This document shows positions 1-8,151 of a stretch of 45,092 nt of DNA, piece by piece (the first letter of the stretch is position 1; each line of letters starts with the position of its first letter). The DNA lies in assembly GCA_964476585.1 (NCBI GenBank), contig CAYZBF010000016.1, positions 1 to 45,092 on the forward strand. Direction: 5' to 3'. Position numbers and translations under genes: made by a program. The notes below the pieces were generated by a model. It was not told where the DNA came from. It did not search any database and saw only the letters and a list, made by a program, of their open reading frames with translations. Source of the DNA: CAYZBF01 sp964476585 (GTDB taxonomy: Bacteria > Hydrothermota > UBA3072).

Positions 1-597
1 ATTGAAAAAAGCCTCTGGGAATACCCCTTTACAGCAGAGTATATATCCCCTACCAATTACGCTCATAACACCACCAAGATGTAAATATAGGGATGGAACA
101 TTTGCCATTCTTATTTCATATTGCATCTTTTTAAGTAATCCTGCTATCTGTTCTATTCCTTCTTTATTAGTCCTTCTGGATTTCCCAATAAAGGCGATTC
201 TACCTGCTAATATGACATCTCCTCCTTCAACCGTTCCAGGTTCTACTATACTTCCTATTCTATGGTACCCAAGTGAACTTAGAAATTCTGACATCCAATC
301 TTCCTCTCCTCTTCTACTTGGTAAACCCATTCTCAACTCAATATACCCTTTTGGAGTACACACTGCTGTATCCCTTGTAAAAACTGAATTCGGATGGCTA
401 CTTAGTTCAGGGATATCAATAACCTCACTCCCAAAACCTCTTAGCACTGACTTCAATTTATCATGCTCTCTTGTTGCCATCTTCTGATCTACTGGAGCAA
501 CAAAATTATGAGTAGTTAAATCTTCAACTCCAAAATATTCAGATTTAGGGCTACAAACAATTACTCTTTTTAGACTATCTCCTCCACTTTTTCCCAT
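1..597 (-). CDS. DDAH/arginine deiminase-family amidinohydrolase, 3' end cut by window
   Basis: Reading the minus strand from an ATG at 597 gives 199 open codons that run off the window start, so the C-terminal part is missing. The visible part resembles N,N-dimethylarginine dimethylaminohydrolase-type enzymes of the amidinotransferase fold: SVFTRDTAV at about residues 71-79, EPGTVEGGDVIL at 119-130 and YLHLGGVMSV at 171-180, which should carry the catalytic His. The catalytic Cys of this family lies near the C-terminus, outside the window. An AGAGGA-like ribosome site precedes the start. It is divergent from the ABC exporter genes. Substrate (methylarginine, arginine, citrulline or another guanidino compound) cannot be decided from this part. 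The opposite strand has a 161-codon open frame that I treat as a shadow. Confidence 0.8.
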   Translation of the reverse strand, partial: MGKSGGDSLKRVIVCSPKSEYFGVEDLTTHNFVAPVDQKMATREHDKLKSVLRGFGSEVIDIPELSSHPNSVFTRDTAVCTPKGYIELRMGLPSRRGEEDWMSEFLSSLGYHRIGSIVEPGTVEGGDVILAGRIAFIGKSRRTNKEGIEQIAGLLKKMQYEIRMANVPSLYLHLGGVMSVIGRGYILCCKGVFPEAFFN

Positions 598-737
598 GAG
601 AACCTATCCTCTGTTTACTTTAATAGATGGAGAATTTTGCGCAACCCTTATTTCAAACATCAATGCTCATAAATTATCTAATTTATTTATACTATAACCT
701 TGACAATGATATAGAAAGATTTATCAATATCACAATC

Positions 738-2420
738 ATGAAAGAATTAAAAGATCTCTTAAGACTTCTGTTAAAATTTAAGGTCCGGTTGATTATAGGG
801 CTTTTTTTTCTCCTTGTTGTGGATGGAGCTCAGATGGTAATTCCATGGATATTCAAGTTCGTTATAGATGATCTAAGTACCTTGCCCCTATCTCATCCTT
901 TACTATTCTATGCCTCGATCATTATCGGGCTCGCATTGATCGTAGTCCTCTTCAGGTTTTTCTGGAGGATTATGATAATCGGAGCTTCTCGAATGCTGGA
1001 ACGTGATCTAAGAGATGATTTCTATCATCGATTAATGTCCCTTGGGTCTCGATTCTATCACCAAGCAGATACAGGAGATATAATGGCGCGTGCCACAAAC
1101 GATGTGAGAGCAGTTCAACAAGCAGCTGGATTCGGTGTGGTCATTACAGCCGATATTATATTCATGGGTTTTGTAGCCCTTGCGATGATGCTATACATCA
1201 GCAAAACCTTAACCTTATATGCACTTACAGTCGGCCCATTTATTGCTATCAGCACTTATTATTTTGGAAAAATTGTACATATAAAATTTGAACGCTCTCA
1301 GGAAGGTTTCTCCCTTCTTTCAGGAAAGGTCCGCGAATTTGTCACAGGTATACCAATTATAAGGAACTACGTCCAGGAAAAAGAGGCGATACGTGATTTT
1401 GACAAAACAAATGAAGAATATCTCAATAGGGGTATGGATTTGATAAAATACTGGGCAGGATTTCGTCCTGTAATTTTCTTTTTAGCCGAAATTACCTTCA
1501 GTATTACACTATTTTTTGGGGGCCGTGGTGTTATAACAGGAGCTATCTCGCTAGGCTCTTTTGTTGCCTTTTTTTATTATCTTGACCTCTTGATCTGGCC
1601 AATGATAGCAGTTGGCATGGTGATAAATATGACTCAAAGGGGAACTGCATCCCTTAAACGATTAAACAGAATATTAGACTTAGCACCTGAAATAGAAGAT
1701 AAAGGAAACGAGAATATCGACAAAGCAGTAATAGAATTTAAAGATGTATACTTCAGTTACAATGGAACTCCCGTGCTAAAGGGAATAAACATCCGATTTG
1801 AACCTAATAAGAGGACAGCAATTGTTGGGACCACTGCTGCCGGTAGAACTACCATAATAAACCTTCTGTGGAGAAGTTATGATGCTGAAGGTATTTATAT
1901 AGATAGTAAACCCATACAGGATATCTCCCTGAAAAATTTAAGGAAATCAATAGGTCTGGTTTCTCAATCAACCATTCTGTTCTCAAGGACCATTAGAGAT
2001 AACATTGCTTTTGGCAATCCTGACGTTAGTGAAGAAGAAATTATTCAGACGGCTAAGAAAGTCGAGATCTATCGGGAAATAATGGAAATGGAGAATGGTT
2101 TTGATACCCTCCTGGGAGAAAGGGGAATAAACCTCTCAGGGGGACAACGACAACGTATCGCCATAGCAAGAGCTTTAATATTGAATCCCCCAATATTAAT
2201 ATTTGATGATGCTCTTTCTTCTGTTNNNNNNNNNNNNNNNNNNNNNNNNNNNNNNNNNNNNNNNNNNNNNNNNNNNNNNNNNNNNNNNNNNNNNNNNNNN
2301 NNNNNNNNNNNNNNNNNNNNNNNNNNNNNNNNNNNNNNNNNNNNNAAAGAATTGATAAATAACGGGAAACTATATACACGGCTCTATGAGAAACAAAAAC
2401 TGGAGGAACTTCTCGAATAA
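738..2420 (+). CDS. ABC exporter half-transporter, subunit A with degenerate nucleotide site (contains N gap)
   Basis: Type IV (MsbA/TM287-like) exporter half: six membrane segments in roughly residues 20-310, then a nucleotide-binding domain. The frame is open from 627, but the ATG at 738 gives the usual exporter N-terminus (MKELKDLLRLLLKF), so I start there; neither start has a clear Shine-Dalgarno. The Walker A region (residues 364-372) reads GTTAAGRTT, with the essential Lys replaced by Arg370. Walker B ends IFDD, with Asp491 in place of the catalytic Glu. The signature LSGGQ (466-470) is canonical. A 120-N gap follows ALSSV and removes most of the D-loop and the H-loop. The stop overlaps the next start as TAATG. 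Pairing with the following gene as a heterodimer is strongly indicated; the substrate is unknown. Confidence 0.93.
   Translation: MKELKDLLRLLLKFKVRLIIGLFFLLVVDGAQMVIPWIFKFVIDDLSTLPLSHPLLFYASIIIGLALIVVLFRFFWRIMIIGASRMLERDLRDDFYHRLMSLGSRFYHQADTGDIMARATNDVRAVQQAAGFGVVITADIIFMGFVALAMMLYISKTLTLYALTVGPFIAISTYYFGKIVHIKFERSQEGFSLLSGKVREFVTGIPIIRNYVQEKEAIRDFDKTNEEYLNRGMDLIKYWAGFRPVIFFLAEITFSITLFFGGRGVITGAISLGSFVAFFYYLDLLIWPMIAVGMVINMTQRGTASLKRLNRILDLAPEIEDKGNENIDKAVIEFKDVYFSYNGTPVLKGINIRFEPNKRTAIVGTTAAGRTTIINLLWRSYDAEGIYIDSKPIQDISLKNLRKSIGLVSQSTILFSRTIRDNIAFGNPDVSEEEIIQTAKKVEIYREIMEMENGFDTLLGERGINLSGGQRQRIAIARALILNPPILIFDDALSSVXXXXXXXXXXXXXXXXXXXXXXXXXXXXXXXXXXXXXXXXKELINNGKLYTRLYEKQKLEELLE
2226..2345. 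other. Assembly gap of 120 N inside ABC subunit A
   Basis: Exactly 120 undetermined bases, equal to 40 codons in the surrounding frame. In the partner subunit, and in MsbA-type exporters generally, 51 residues lie between the position matching ALSSV and the (K/R)ELI motif after the H-loop. The gap is therefore probably about 33 bases too short, though the frame is preserved. Confidence 0.95.
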
Positions 2421-4486
2421 TGCCTGGAGAGACTCATTCATATTTCGAAGAAGATAAAGTTGGGAAAGTTTACGATTCTACAATAATGAGATGGTTGTGG
2501 GATTATATGAAACCACACTGGAAGATTTTGTTTCTGAACCTCTTTCTGCTTATATTCTTAACCGGGTTCAATCTTATGCTTCCATATATATATAAAATTG
2601 GTATCGACCGCTACATATCGCCTACAGGAAAAGAAGTTTTTAAAGTGGAGAAGATGCCAGAAAGATTCAATACGAGTTCACTTATACGATCGGATAACCG
2701 TATATTTATGGACCTTTCTGAAATAAAAGAGAAAACCAAAGGTGAACTGGAAGACAGAGGAGTTATATCTAGGGATGATTATTACCTTATAAAGAAGTCG
2801 GATGGGATAAGGCAGGTAATAAAGAAAGTAAAGCATTTAGAGACTGATGATTTTTGCATCGTTCTTAGAACAGATATGAAAGAGCTTTCTTTCTCCGAGC
2901 GGCTACAGTTACGGAAGGGTGACTTTGCTGGAATAAAGAAACTTGCTTTAATTTATTTAATCCTCATTTTTCTGATATTCGTCATTTCTTATGTTCAGGT
3001 TTATCAAATCCAGTGGATGGGGCAGAAAATCAGCTATAAGATAAGAGAGGATTTGATAAAGCAATATACATCTCTTGCATATAATTTCTTCCAGAAGAAT
3101 CCGGTAGGACGATTGGTTACACGGGTATCCAACGATGTTAGAGCTCTTAGTGAATTCTTTTCTGAAGTTATCGTTTACCTTGGCTCTCACATTCTGACTA
3201 TTGTTGGAATATTAGGGATAATGCTATTTATGAGCTTCAGGTTATTCTTGGTCGTACTTGCAATTATGCCTATATTAATCTATCTTACCTTCGTTTTTAG
3301 AGTAAAGGCAAGAACAATATACAGGGACATCCGTAAAAAACTTGCAATAATAAATTCAAATATCTCCGAGAGCATCTCAGGTATCTCCGTCATTCAGTCA
3401 TTCGTACAGGAAGGAAGAAAGGAAAAGGAATTTTCTGAAATCAACAACAATTACTACATGAGCACCTTCAGAATGGTAAAGATCTTTGGTATCTTTCGTC
3501 CAATGGTTGACTTGATCCGTTCGGTAGGGATTGCTCTTTTAATATGGTATGGAGGAAGGGGTATAATATCCGGGATAGTCAGTTTTGGAACGTTGGTCGC
3601 ATTCATTTCCTATCTGGAGAGATTGTTCCACCCTATTAGACAATTGAGCGAGCAATTCAACATAATGCAATCTGCAATGGCTGCTGGTGAACGCATCTAT
3701 AAGATATTACAAAATGACAAGAGAATACCCAATCCAAGGATAGCCTCGTATCCTGAAATAAAAGGGGATATTGAATTTGAGAATGTCTGGTTTTCCTATG
3801 ATGGGAATGAATGGATTCTAAAGGACATATCTTTTAAAATAAACCCGGGAGAGAAGGTGGGAATAGTTGGATACACTGGCTCAGGAAAAACAACAATAAT
3901 CAAACTCCTCCTTCGCCTATACGATTTGGACAGAGGTTCAATTAAAGTCGGTGGAGTTGACATTAGAGATATGGATAAAAGATACCTCCGAAAGCATATA
4001 GCTACAGTTTCACAAGAACCATTTCTTTTCTCTGGAGATCTAAGGAAAAATGTGAATCTCTGGAGGGAACCAGAGAAAGAAATGTTAGAAAGGGCTCTAA
4101 GAGTATCTAACTTAGGTAAAGCAATGACGCGAAAAAATATCTCATTAGATCTTATGGTTACAGAAGAAGGAGGGGGACTTTCAGTTGGTGAGAAACAACT
4201 GGTCACCTTTGCCCGTTCTTTGGTGGATGATACACCAATCCTTATTTTCGATGAGGCAACTGCCAATATTGACCCGGAAACTGAATGGTTGATTCAGGAA
4301 GCCTTATTCAAAATGATTGAAGGGAAAACATCCCTTATTATAGCACATAGGCTTGCAACGCTGAAGCAGATAGATTCTTTAATAGTGGTTCATAAAGGAG
4401 AAATTGTTGGAAGAGGTTCTCATCGAGAACTCATTAAAGAGGAAGGTATATATAGAACTCTCTACAAATTACAGGCAATAGCCTGA
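2420..4486 (+). CDS. ABC exporter half-transporter, subunit B with canonical Walker motifs
   Basis: A 688-residue exporter half, start codon overlapping the previous stop by one base. TM1 is about residues 36-58 and TM2 about 175-197. Between them lies an insertion of about 105 mostly hydrophilic residues, where standard exporters have only a short external loop; it should be extracytoplasmic. The nucleotide-binding domain has an intact Walker A (G484 to K490, GYTGSGKTT) and intact Walker B with Asp611-Glu612. Its signature is altered to LSVGE (587-591). It also has a Q-loop (VSQEPFLF) and the H-loop His in IIAHRLAT. Together with subunit A this gives one consensus site and one degenerate site, as in TM287/288 and BmrCD. 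The cargo cannot be told. Confidence 0.93.
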   Translation: MPGETHSYFEEDKVGKVYDSTIMRWLWDYMKPHWKILFLNLFLLIFLTGFNLMLPYIYKIGIDRYISPTGKEVFKVEKMPERFNTSSLIRSDNRIFMDLSEIKEKTKGELEDRGVISRDDYYLIKKSDGIRQVIKKVKHLETDDFCIVLRTDMKELSFSERLQLRKGDFAGIKKLALIYLILIFLIFVISYVQVYQIQWMGQKISYKIREDLIKQYTSLAYNFFQKNPVGRLVTRVSNDVRALSEFFSEVIVYLGSHILTIVGILGIMLFMSFRLFLVVLAIMPILIYLTFVFRVKARTIYRDIRKKLAIINSNISESISGISVIQSFVQEGRKEKEFSEINNNYYMSTFRMVKIFGIFRPMVDLIRSVGIALLIWYGGRGIISGIVSFGTLVAFISYLERLFHPIRQLSEQFNIMQSAMAAGERIYKILQNDKRIPNPRIASYPEIKGDIEFENVWFSYDGNEWILKDISFKINPGEKVGIVGYTGSGKTTIIKLLLRLYDLDRGSIKVGGVDIRDMDKRYLRKHIATVSQEPFLFSGDLRKNVNLWREPEKEMLERALRVSNLGKAMTRKNISLDLMVTEEGGGLSVGEKQLVTFARSLVDDTPILIFDEATANIDPETEWLIQEALFKMIEGKTSLIIAHRLATLKQIDSLIVVHKGEIVGRGSHRELIKEEGIYRTLYKLQAIA

Positions 4487-4508
4487 CTGCAATAGTCCTC
4501 TAGTCTGC

Positions 4509-4720
4509 AGTCATCAGTCAATAGTCAACAATTCTACATCTAGAATTGAAGTAGGAGAACAAGTTTAATAGGAGGCAGATTCCATTTAGTTGAATCGTTA
4601 AATAGTTAAATTAGACGATTGTAAGGATTCGAGAGAGATGTTATTACAAGTGCTACTGCTTGCTCGACCCGTGCGAAGTAATCTAATTGACTAAAGACTG
4701 AAGACTATTGACTGATGACT
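4509..4720. repeat. Intergenic element with 18-bp perfect inverted repeats
   Basis: AGTCATCAGTCAATAGTC at 4509-4526 is the exact reverse complement of 4703-4720, with 176 bases between. Both ends carry further GACT/AGTC-rich words (for example GACTGAAGACT). No coding signal is visible between the arms. It occupies the convergent gap between the ABC exporter genes and the Tat-substrate gene. It could be a non-autonomous mobile element or a dispersed intergenic repeat family. Confidence 0.7.
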
Positions 4721-4743
4721 ATAATTCCCCTGAAACCTTAAAT

Positions 4744-5574
4744 CTATACTATTCTCTTCCCCATGGCCTCTTTCTTGCCCGGAGTATTATCAAATACCTC
4801 TATAACATAACATATAAGTCCAATAAAATTTCTACTGAACTTCCCATGGAAATATGAATGGATAAGATTGGTATATTCAACCATTTTCCTTTCATAAGAA
4901 TCTGCAGTTTTATCTTCAGGATGAATTACCCTGACAATCGTTCTGAGTTCATAACTTGGATTATCAAGAAAAACAATTGTTCCTTGAGGATTTCTCATAA
5001 GATTTAAAAATGAATGTGTTTCGAATTCAGGTGTGGTATATAATTCAAGTGAGGTCTGAATGTTTGTGTTTAGAACCTCTGGGTGCTTATAGAGTTCAAT
5101 AAGAAACTCCATCTTTTTAGGCATAGGCTCTTCAATAGTATCTTTCATAAATGTAAGTTTCTCATCAATAAATTCCTCCTTAGGAGCAAAACCAAATCCC
5201 TTCACAGCATTGTTTAGTGTAAAATGCGTGTCTTTTCTGCCTATTCCATAGGAGGCAATCATACCTGAATGTGGTCCAGCCAACCGAAACTTCCCTTTCA
5301 TCATATCCTTAAAACTCTCTAATCGAGTATTAAGATTCCATTCTATAAAAGCATCGGGTAGAGCCCTTATTTCATATTTATGCCATTTTCCATCTACCAT
5401 TGCCCTTATAAAACCTTCATGGAAATGGGTTGAATCCACCGTATTCTGCTTAAAGGAATCTCCTTTCCATATACTAATATTTTCTGCATGCTCGAGAGGT
5501 CCTCCGAGGAGACGCCTTAAGGGATTTAGTAAGAAACTGAGTGCAGCAAACTTTAAAAAATCCCTTCTATTCAT
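4744..5574 (-). CDS. Tat-exported protein of unknown function
   Basis: 276 residues starting MNRRDFLKFAALSFLL, an almost perfect twin-arginine signal (RRxFLK followed by a hydrophobic stretch). The folded protein should be exported through the Tat system. I recognise no domain in the rest. It is polar and mixed alpha/beta in appearance, without CxxC or heme motifs and with scattered His and Asp. The start ATG overlaps the tatA stop by four bases (ATGA), so the two are translationally coupled. That makes it a probable dedicated substrate of the TatA encoded just upstream. A cofactor-binding role is a guess based only on the Tat route, which typically handles folded proteins. Confidence 0.8.
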   Translation of the reverse strand: MNRRDFLKFAALSFLLNPLRRLLGGPLEHAENISIWKGDSFKQNTVDSTHFHEGFIRAMVDGKWHKYEIRALPDAFIEWNLNTRLESFKDMMKGKFRLAGPHSGMIASYGIGRKDTHFTLNNAVKGFGFAPKEEFIDEKLTFMKDTIEEPMPKKMEFLIELYKHPEVLNTNIQTSLELYTTPEFETHSFLNLMRNPQGTIVFLDNPSYELRTIVRVIHPEDKTADSYERKMVEYTNLIHSYFHGKFSRNFIGLICYVIEVFDNTPGKKEAMGKRIV

Positions 5575-5774
5575 TCTTTTTCTTTTTTCTTTGGCTTATC
5601 TCCTGAAGGTTCTTCTTCTTCTAACTCCTCGGATATCCCCCTGAATGATTTTTTGAATTCACGGATCGCTTTTCCAAGGGATTTTCCGACCTCCGGTAAT
5701 CTCTTCGCGCCGAACAACAAAAGAGCGATAACCAGTATTATTATTATCTCAGGCCATCCAACTGTTCCAAACAA
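5571..5774 (-). CDS. tatA: TatA/TatE-type twin-arginine translocase pore subunit
   Basis: 67 residues with the TatA layout: a short N-terminus with GWPE, one membrane helix at about residues 9-21, the FG hinge at 21-22, an amphipathic helix starting AKRLPEVGKSLGKAIREF, and a charged Lys/Glu-rich tail. The start is a TTG at 5774, preceded by GGGAGG with a five-base spacer; no ATG fits the conserved N-terminus. It overlaps the downstream Tat-substrate gene by four bases. No tatC is present in this window, so the receptor must be encoded elsewhere. Confidence 0.93.
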   Translation of the reverse strand: MFGTVGWPEIIIILVIALLLFGAKRLPEVGKSLGKAIREFKKSFRGISEELEEEEPSGDKPKKKEKE

Positions 5775-5799
5775 AATAACCTCCCTTTTTTATTGTTTT

Positions 5800-5919
5800 G
5801 CCACAGAGACACAGAGCGCACAGTCACAGACATTGAAGAATGAAAATCTTAAAATGCAAAGTGCAAAACAATTCACTTCTGGCAGATTATATCCTTCCTC
5901 GGAGTGTAACCTCTGTGGC
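5800..5919. repeat. MITE-like element, copy 1 (GCCACAGAG ends)
   Basis: About 120 bases bounded by GCCACAGAG (5800-5808) and its exact reverse complement CTCTGTGGC (5911-5919). A second element of 121 bases with the same type of ends lies at 39601-39721. The interior is not coding. It sits between the tatA start and its predicted promoter, so it would be part of the 5' leader. Confidence 0.6.
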
Positions 5920-5944
5920 TTATCCTAAGCATGTTATTTTTATT

Positions 5945-5973
5945 ATGGTAGAATGGAGACTACGAGTTGTCAA
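5945..5973 (-). promoter_or_regulatory. Predicted promoter of tatA operon
   Basis: On the minus strand TTGACA (5973-5968), a 17-bp spacer and TACCAT (5950-5945). The predicted leader of roughly 160 bases includes the GCCACAGAG element. The rest of the gap to the plus-strand promoter at 6182 shows nothing else recognisable. Confidence 0.4.
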
Positions 5974-6181
5974 GGTTTGTTAGAATTCAATATAAAAGTT
6001 TCCCTCTTTTCCTTCTGTTTCCACGTGCTCTAATAGTAGCAAACCCAAAGAGAGATGCGCAATATGCAACTCTCATACAATCTGCAATATAGGAATTTTC
6101 ATAAGCCATTGGAATTCAAAAAGTTAATTCTTGGCATCAAATTGTAAGTTTTTTTATTATGATGAAGAATAAAAAAGGAGG

Positions 6182-6209
6182 TTGACAAGCCAAAAATTAT
6201 TATTATTTT
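6182..6209 (+). promoter_or_regulatory. Predicted promoter P1 of first surface-protein gene
   Basis: TTGACA (6182-6187), a 16-bp spacer and TATTTT (6204-6209). The same layout recurs at 8428, 11960 and 19250, each about 96-100 bases before a strong ribosome site. The leader after P1 is visibly similar to the leader after P3 at 11960. Confidence 0.65.
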
Positions 6210-6219
6210 GGACGAAAAT

Positions 6220-6291
6220 ATGCAACTAAAAGAAATTTGGGATGAAATTTTAGGATTTCCTTTAACTATCCTTCAAAGGAGGCTTTTATGA
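6220..6291 (+). CDS. Possible 23-codon leader ORF overlapping the surface-protein start
   Basis: ATG at 6220 lies 10 bases after the predicted -10 box and opens a 23-residue frame beginning MQLKEIWDEIL. Its TGA overlaps the ATG of the next gene (ATGA). It has no Shine-Dalgarno and would be nearly leaderless. After promoter P3 the same ATGCAA start is present, but that frame stops after eight codons, so this may be chance. Confidence 0.2.
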   Translation: MQLKEIWDEILGFPLTILQRRLL

Positions 6292-8129
6292 ACTTAACAA
6301 ATAGAAAATTATCTTTAGTCCTTCTGGTGGTAGTTTCATTCTTTATATTTCCCGTTCAAAAAGCGACTGCTACCGTCACCGCCACCAAGAAATGGGGCGA
6401 AAACAGCAACTGCCACTATACGGGTGTGTATGAAGATATTGCTTATATGAATTCAGTTACAACTACCAGAGCCACAGGTGCTACTGTTTTTGGCAGGATA
6501 GGTGAAGATACTCGAAGATATAGAACAATAATAAAAGTCAATCTCGATGCTTTAGATTCCTTTATTGCCACTTCAAGCCAGATAACATCTGCTACTCTTC
6601 ATATTAAAAAATATCCTGATGCACTTCCCCACTCCACAACTATTGGTGCATATCAGATGAAGAAGCCTTGGATAGAAGATACTTGTGATTATGCAGTGCC
6701 TCCAACAAGCGACGATGCAGTTACTTGGAGCCATCAGTATTATAATTCAACGCCTTGGCAGACAGCAGGTTGTGACGGTTCTGCGGATAGAAGTAGTACA
6801 TTAGATGGCACCTTCATATGGCCTACTGGAACAGACAAAGTTTGGCGTTCGGTTAATGTAACAGCTGGAGTAAAGGCTCAATTTGATAGCGGTAATGATT
6901 ATGGCTGGTTATTGATGACTCAAGATGAAGGTCAAGCATATGGCAAGAGTCGTTACTATACTAAAGAATTCGCAACAACATCTGATCGCCCCTATCTGGA
7001 GATTACTTACATCCCTACACCCAAGCCCATTAGAATATTTGATAATGCAATATTCAATGCATGGTGGCCTCCCTATGATTGCTATATATCCTTTAAATAC
7101 ACTGATCCGGAGGGGGATGATATCAAATATGAAATCCAGTGGGATACGGATCCTGACTTTGGCAGTCCCTATACCCCCCTGGAAACCGGGTTCTCCTCCT
7201 CCGGGGCAGAAGCTAACGTCACCATTTCCCTCGACCCAACGGATCCAGAGCAGGTCTATTACTGGAAGGTAAGGGCCTATGATGGCTCTGAATGGAGCAA
7301 CTGGAGCGAGACCCATTCCTTCACCATGGATATGGAGCTTGGGATGTCAACCTGGCCCTACTGGTATCAAGCTGCAGGACCGCAATTTGAACAGGGCACA
7401 AAAGATTATGTAGAGGTTGTTGGTAATACAGTGAAACTCATCTCCCCATATACCACCGGAACCTTGACCTCCCCTCCTATCGTCTATACTGACCTCACCG
7501 CTGAAAGTGCTAATAGGAACCACTGGGATGGTGTGAAGTGGACAAAATCCAGTGCTGCTGACTCCATCGGGCTTCAGATTGAATACAAGGATGGAGGAAC
7601 CTGGAGTCTTGTTCCGGATAGTGTTGCTGGTTCTCCTGTTCTCCCCGGTAATTTAAATGGATTTTTTGATATGGGCGAGGCTTTCTGCACAGTTGATCTT
7701 TCCGTACTGAGTACCAGCACCTACGATTCTCTCCGGATGAAGGCAACCTTTAAGAGTTATACTACAAAGTCAGTGGGTGATCCTACCCTTGAGATGTGGG
7801 CATTGGGTAAGAGTGGAGGTATTACCTACGTATCTCCAACCAATAAACCACTGTTATTCGCCCTATCCAGGAACAAGCCTAACCCCTTCGTCGGTAAGAC
7901 AGAGATTCAATATCAAATCCCGAAGAGAACGACCGTTAACCTTCAGGTATTTGACATTATGGGGAGATCGGTCGTAACCCTTCTGGATAAAGCGCAAAAA
8001 CCCGGTTATTATTCCATCCAGTGGAAAGGAACGGATAAAAACAATAGTCCCTTACCTACAGGTGTGTACTTCCTCCTGATGAAAGCAGATGAGTTTAAGG
8101 CAACCCAGAAGATGGTTCTACTCCGATAA
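6288..8129 (+). CDS. Secreted surface protein, DNRLRE-like module and type IX-like C-terminal sorting domain
   Basis: 613 residues with a Sec signal peptide (hydrophobic core at about residues 8-22). Residues 35-245 resemble DNRLRE-type carbohydrate-binding beta-sandwiches (alternating strands, a TSATLHIKK-like stretch, a closing RPYLEITYIP strand). Residues 250-350 are fibronectin III-like, with the recurring motif RIFDNAI and a conserved IQWDTDPDF. Residues 350-520 are a beta-rich linker shared with the gene at 12069. The last ~90 residues are a sorting domain (NKPNPF, then VFDIMGRSVVTLLD, then GVYFLLMKADEFKATQKMVLLR in part). The ribosome site AAAGGAGG supports this start. A role as an adhesin or polysaccharide-binding surface protein is inferred from the modules. 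Confidence 0.85.
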   Translation: MNLTNRKLSLVLLVVVSFFIFPVQKATATVTATKKWGENSNCHYTGVYEDIAYMNSVTTTRATGATVFGRIGEDTRRYRTIIKVNLDALDSFIATSSQITSATLHIKKYPDALPHSTTIGAYQMKKPWIEDTCDYAVPPTSDDAVTWSHQYYNSTPWQTAGCDGSADRSSTLDGTFIWPTGTDKVWRSVNVTAGVKAQFDSGNDYGWLLMTQDEGQAYGKSRYYTKEFATTSDRPYLEITYIPTPKPIRIFDNAIFNAWWPPYDCYISFKYTDPEGDDIKYEIQWDTDPDFGSPYTPLETGFSSSGAEANVTISLDPTDPEQVYYWKVRAYDGSEWSNWSETHSFTMDMELGMSTWPYWYQAAGPQFEQGTKDYVEVVGNTVKLISPYTTGTLTSPPIVYTDLTAESANRNHWDGVKWTKSSAADSIGLQIEYKDGGTWSLVPDSVAGSPVLPGNLNGFFDMGEAFCTVDLSVLSTSTYDSLRMKATFKSYTTKSVGDPTLEMWALGKSGGITYVSPTNKPLLFALSRNKPNPFVGKTEIQYQIPKRTTVNLQVFDIMGRSVVTLLDKAQKPGYYSIQWKGTDKNNSPLPTGVYFLLMKADEFKATQKMVLLR

Positions 8130-8151
8130 AAAAATAGGGGCAAGTTCTCCT

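Noticed and set aside
2..487. 161-codon plus-strand open frame at the window start
   Set aside because: The minus strand of the same stretch encodes a clear DDAH-family protein; the plus frame has no ribosome site or recognisable protein character.
627..737. Longer N-terminus for ABC subunit A
   Set aside because: The extra 37 residues do not resemble exporter N-termini and overlap the intergenic promoter region; ATG 738 matches family layout better.
4509..4720. Insertion sequence with transposase
   Set aside because: The space between the inverted repeats is about 176 bases with no coding frame, too small for a transposase.
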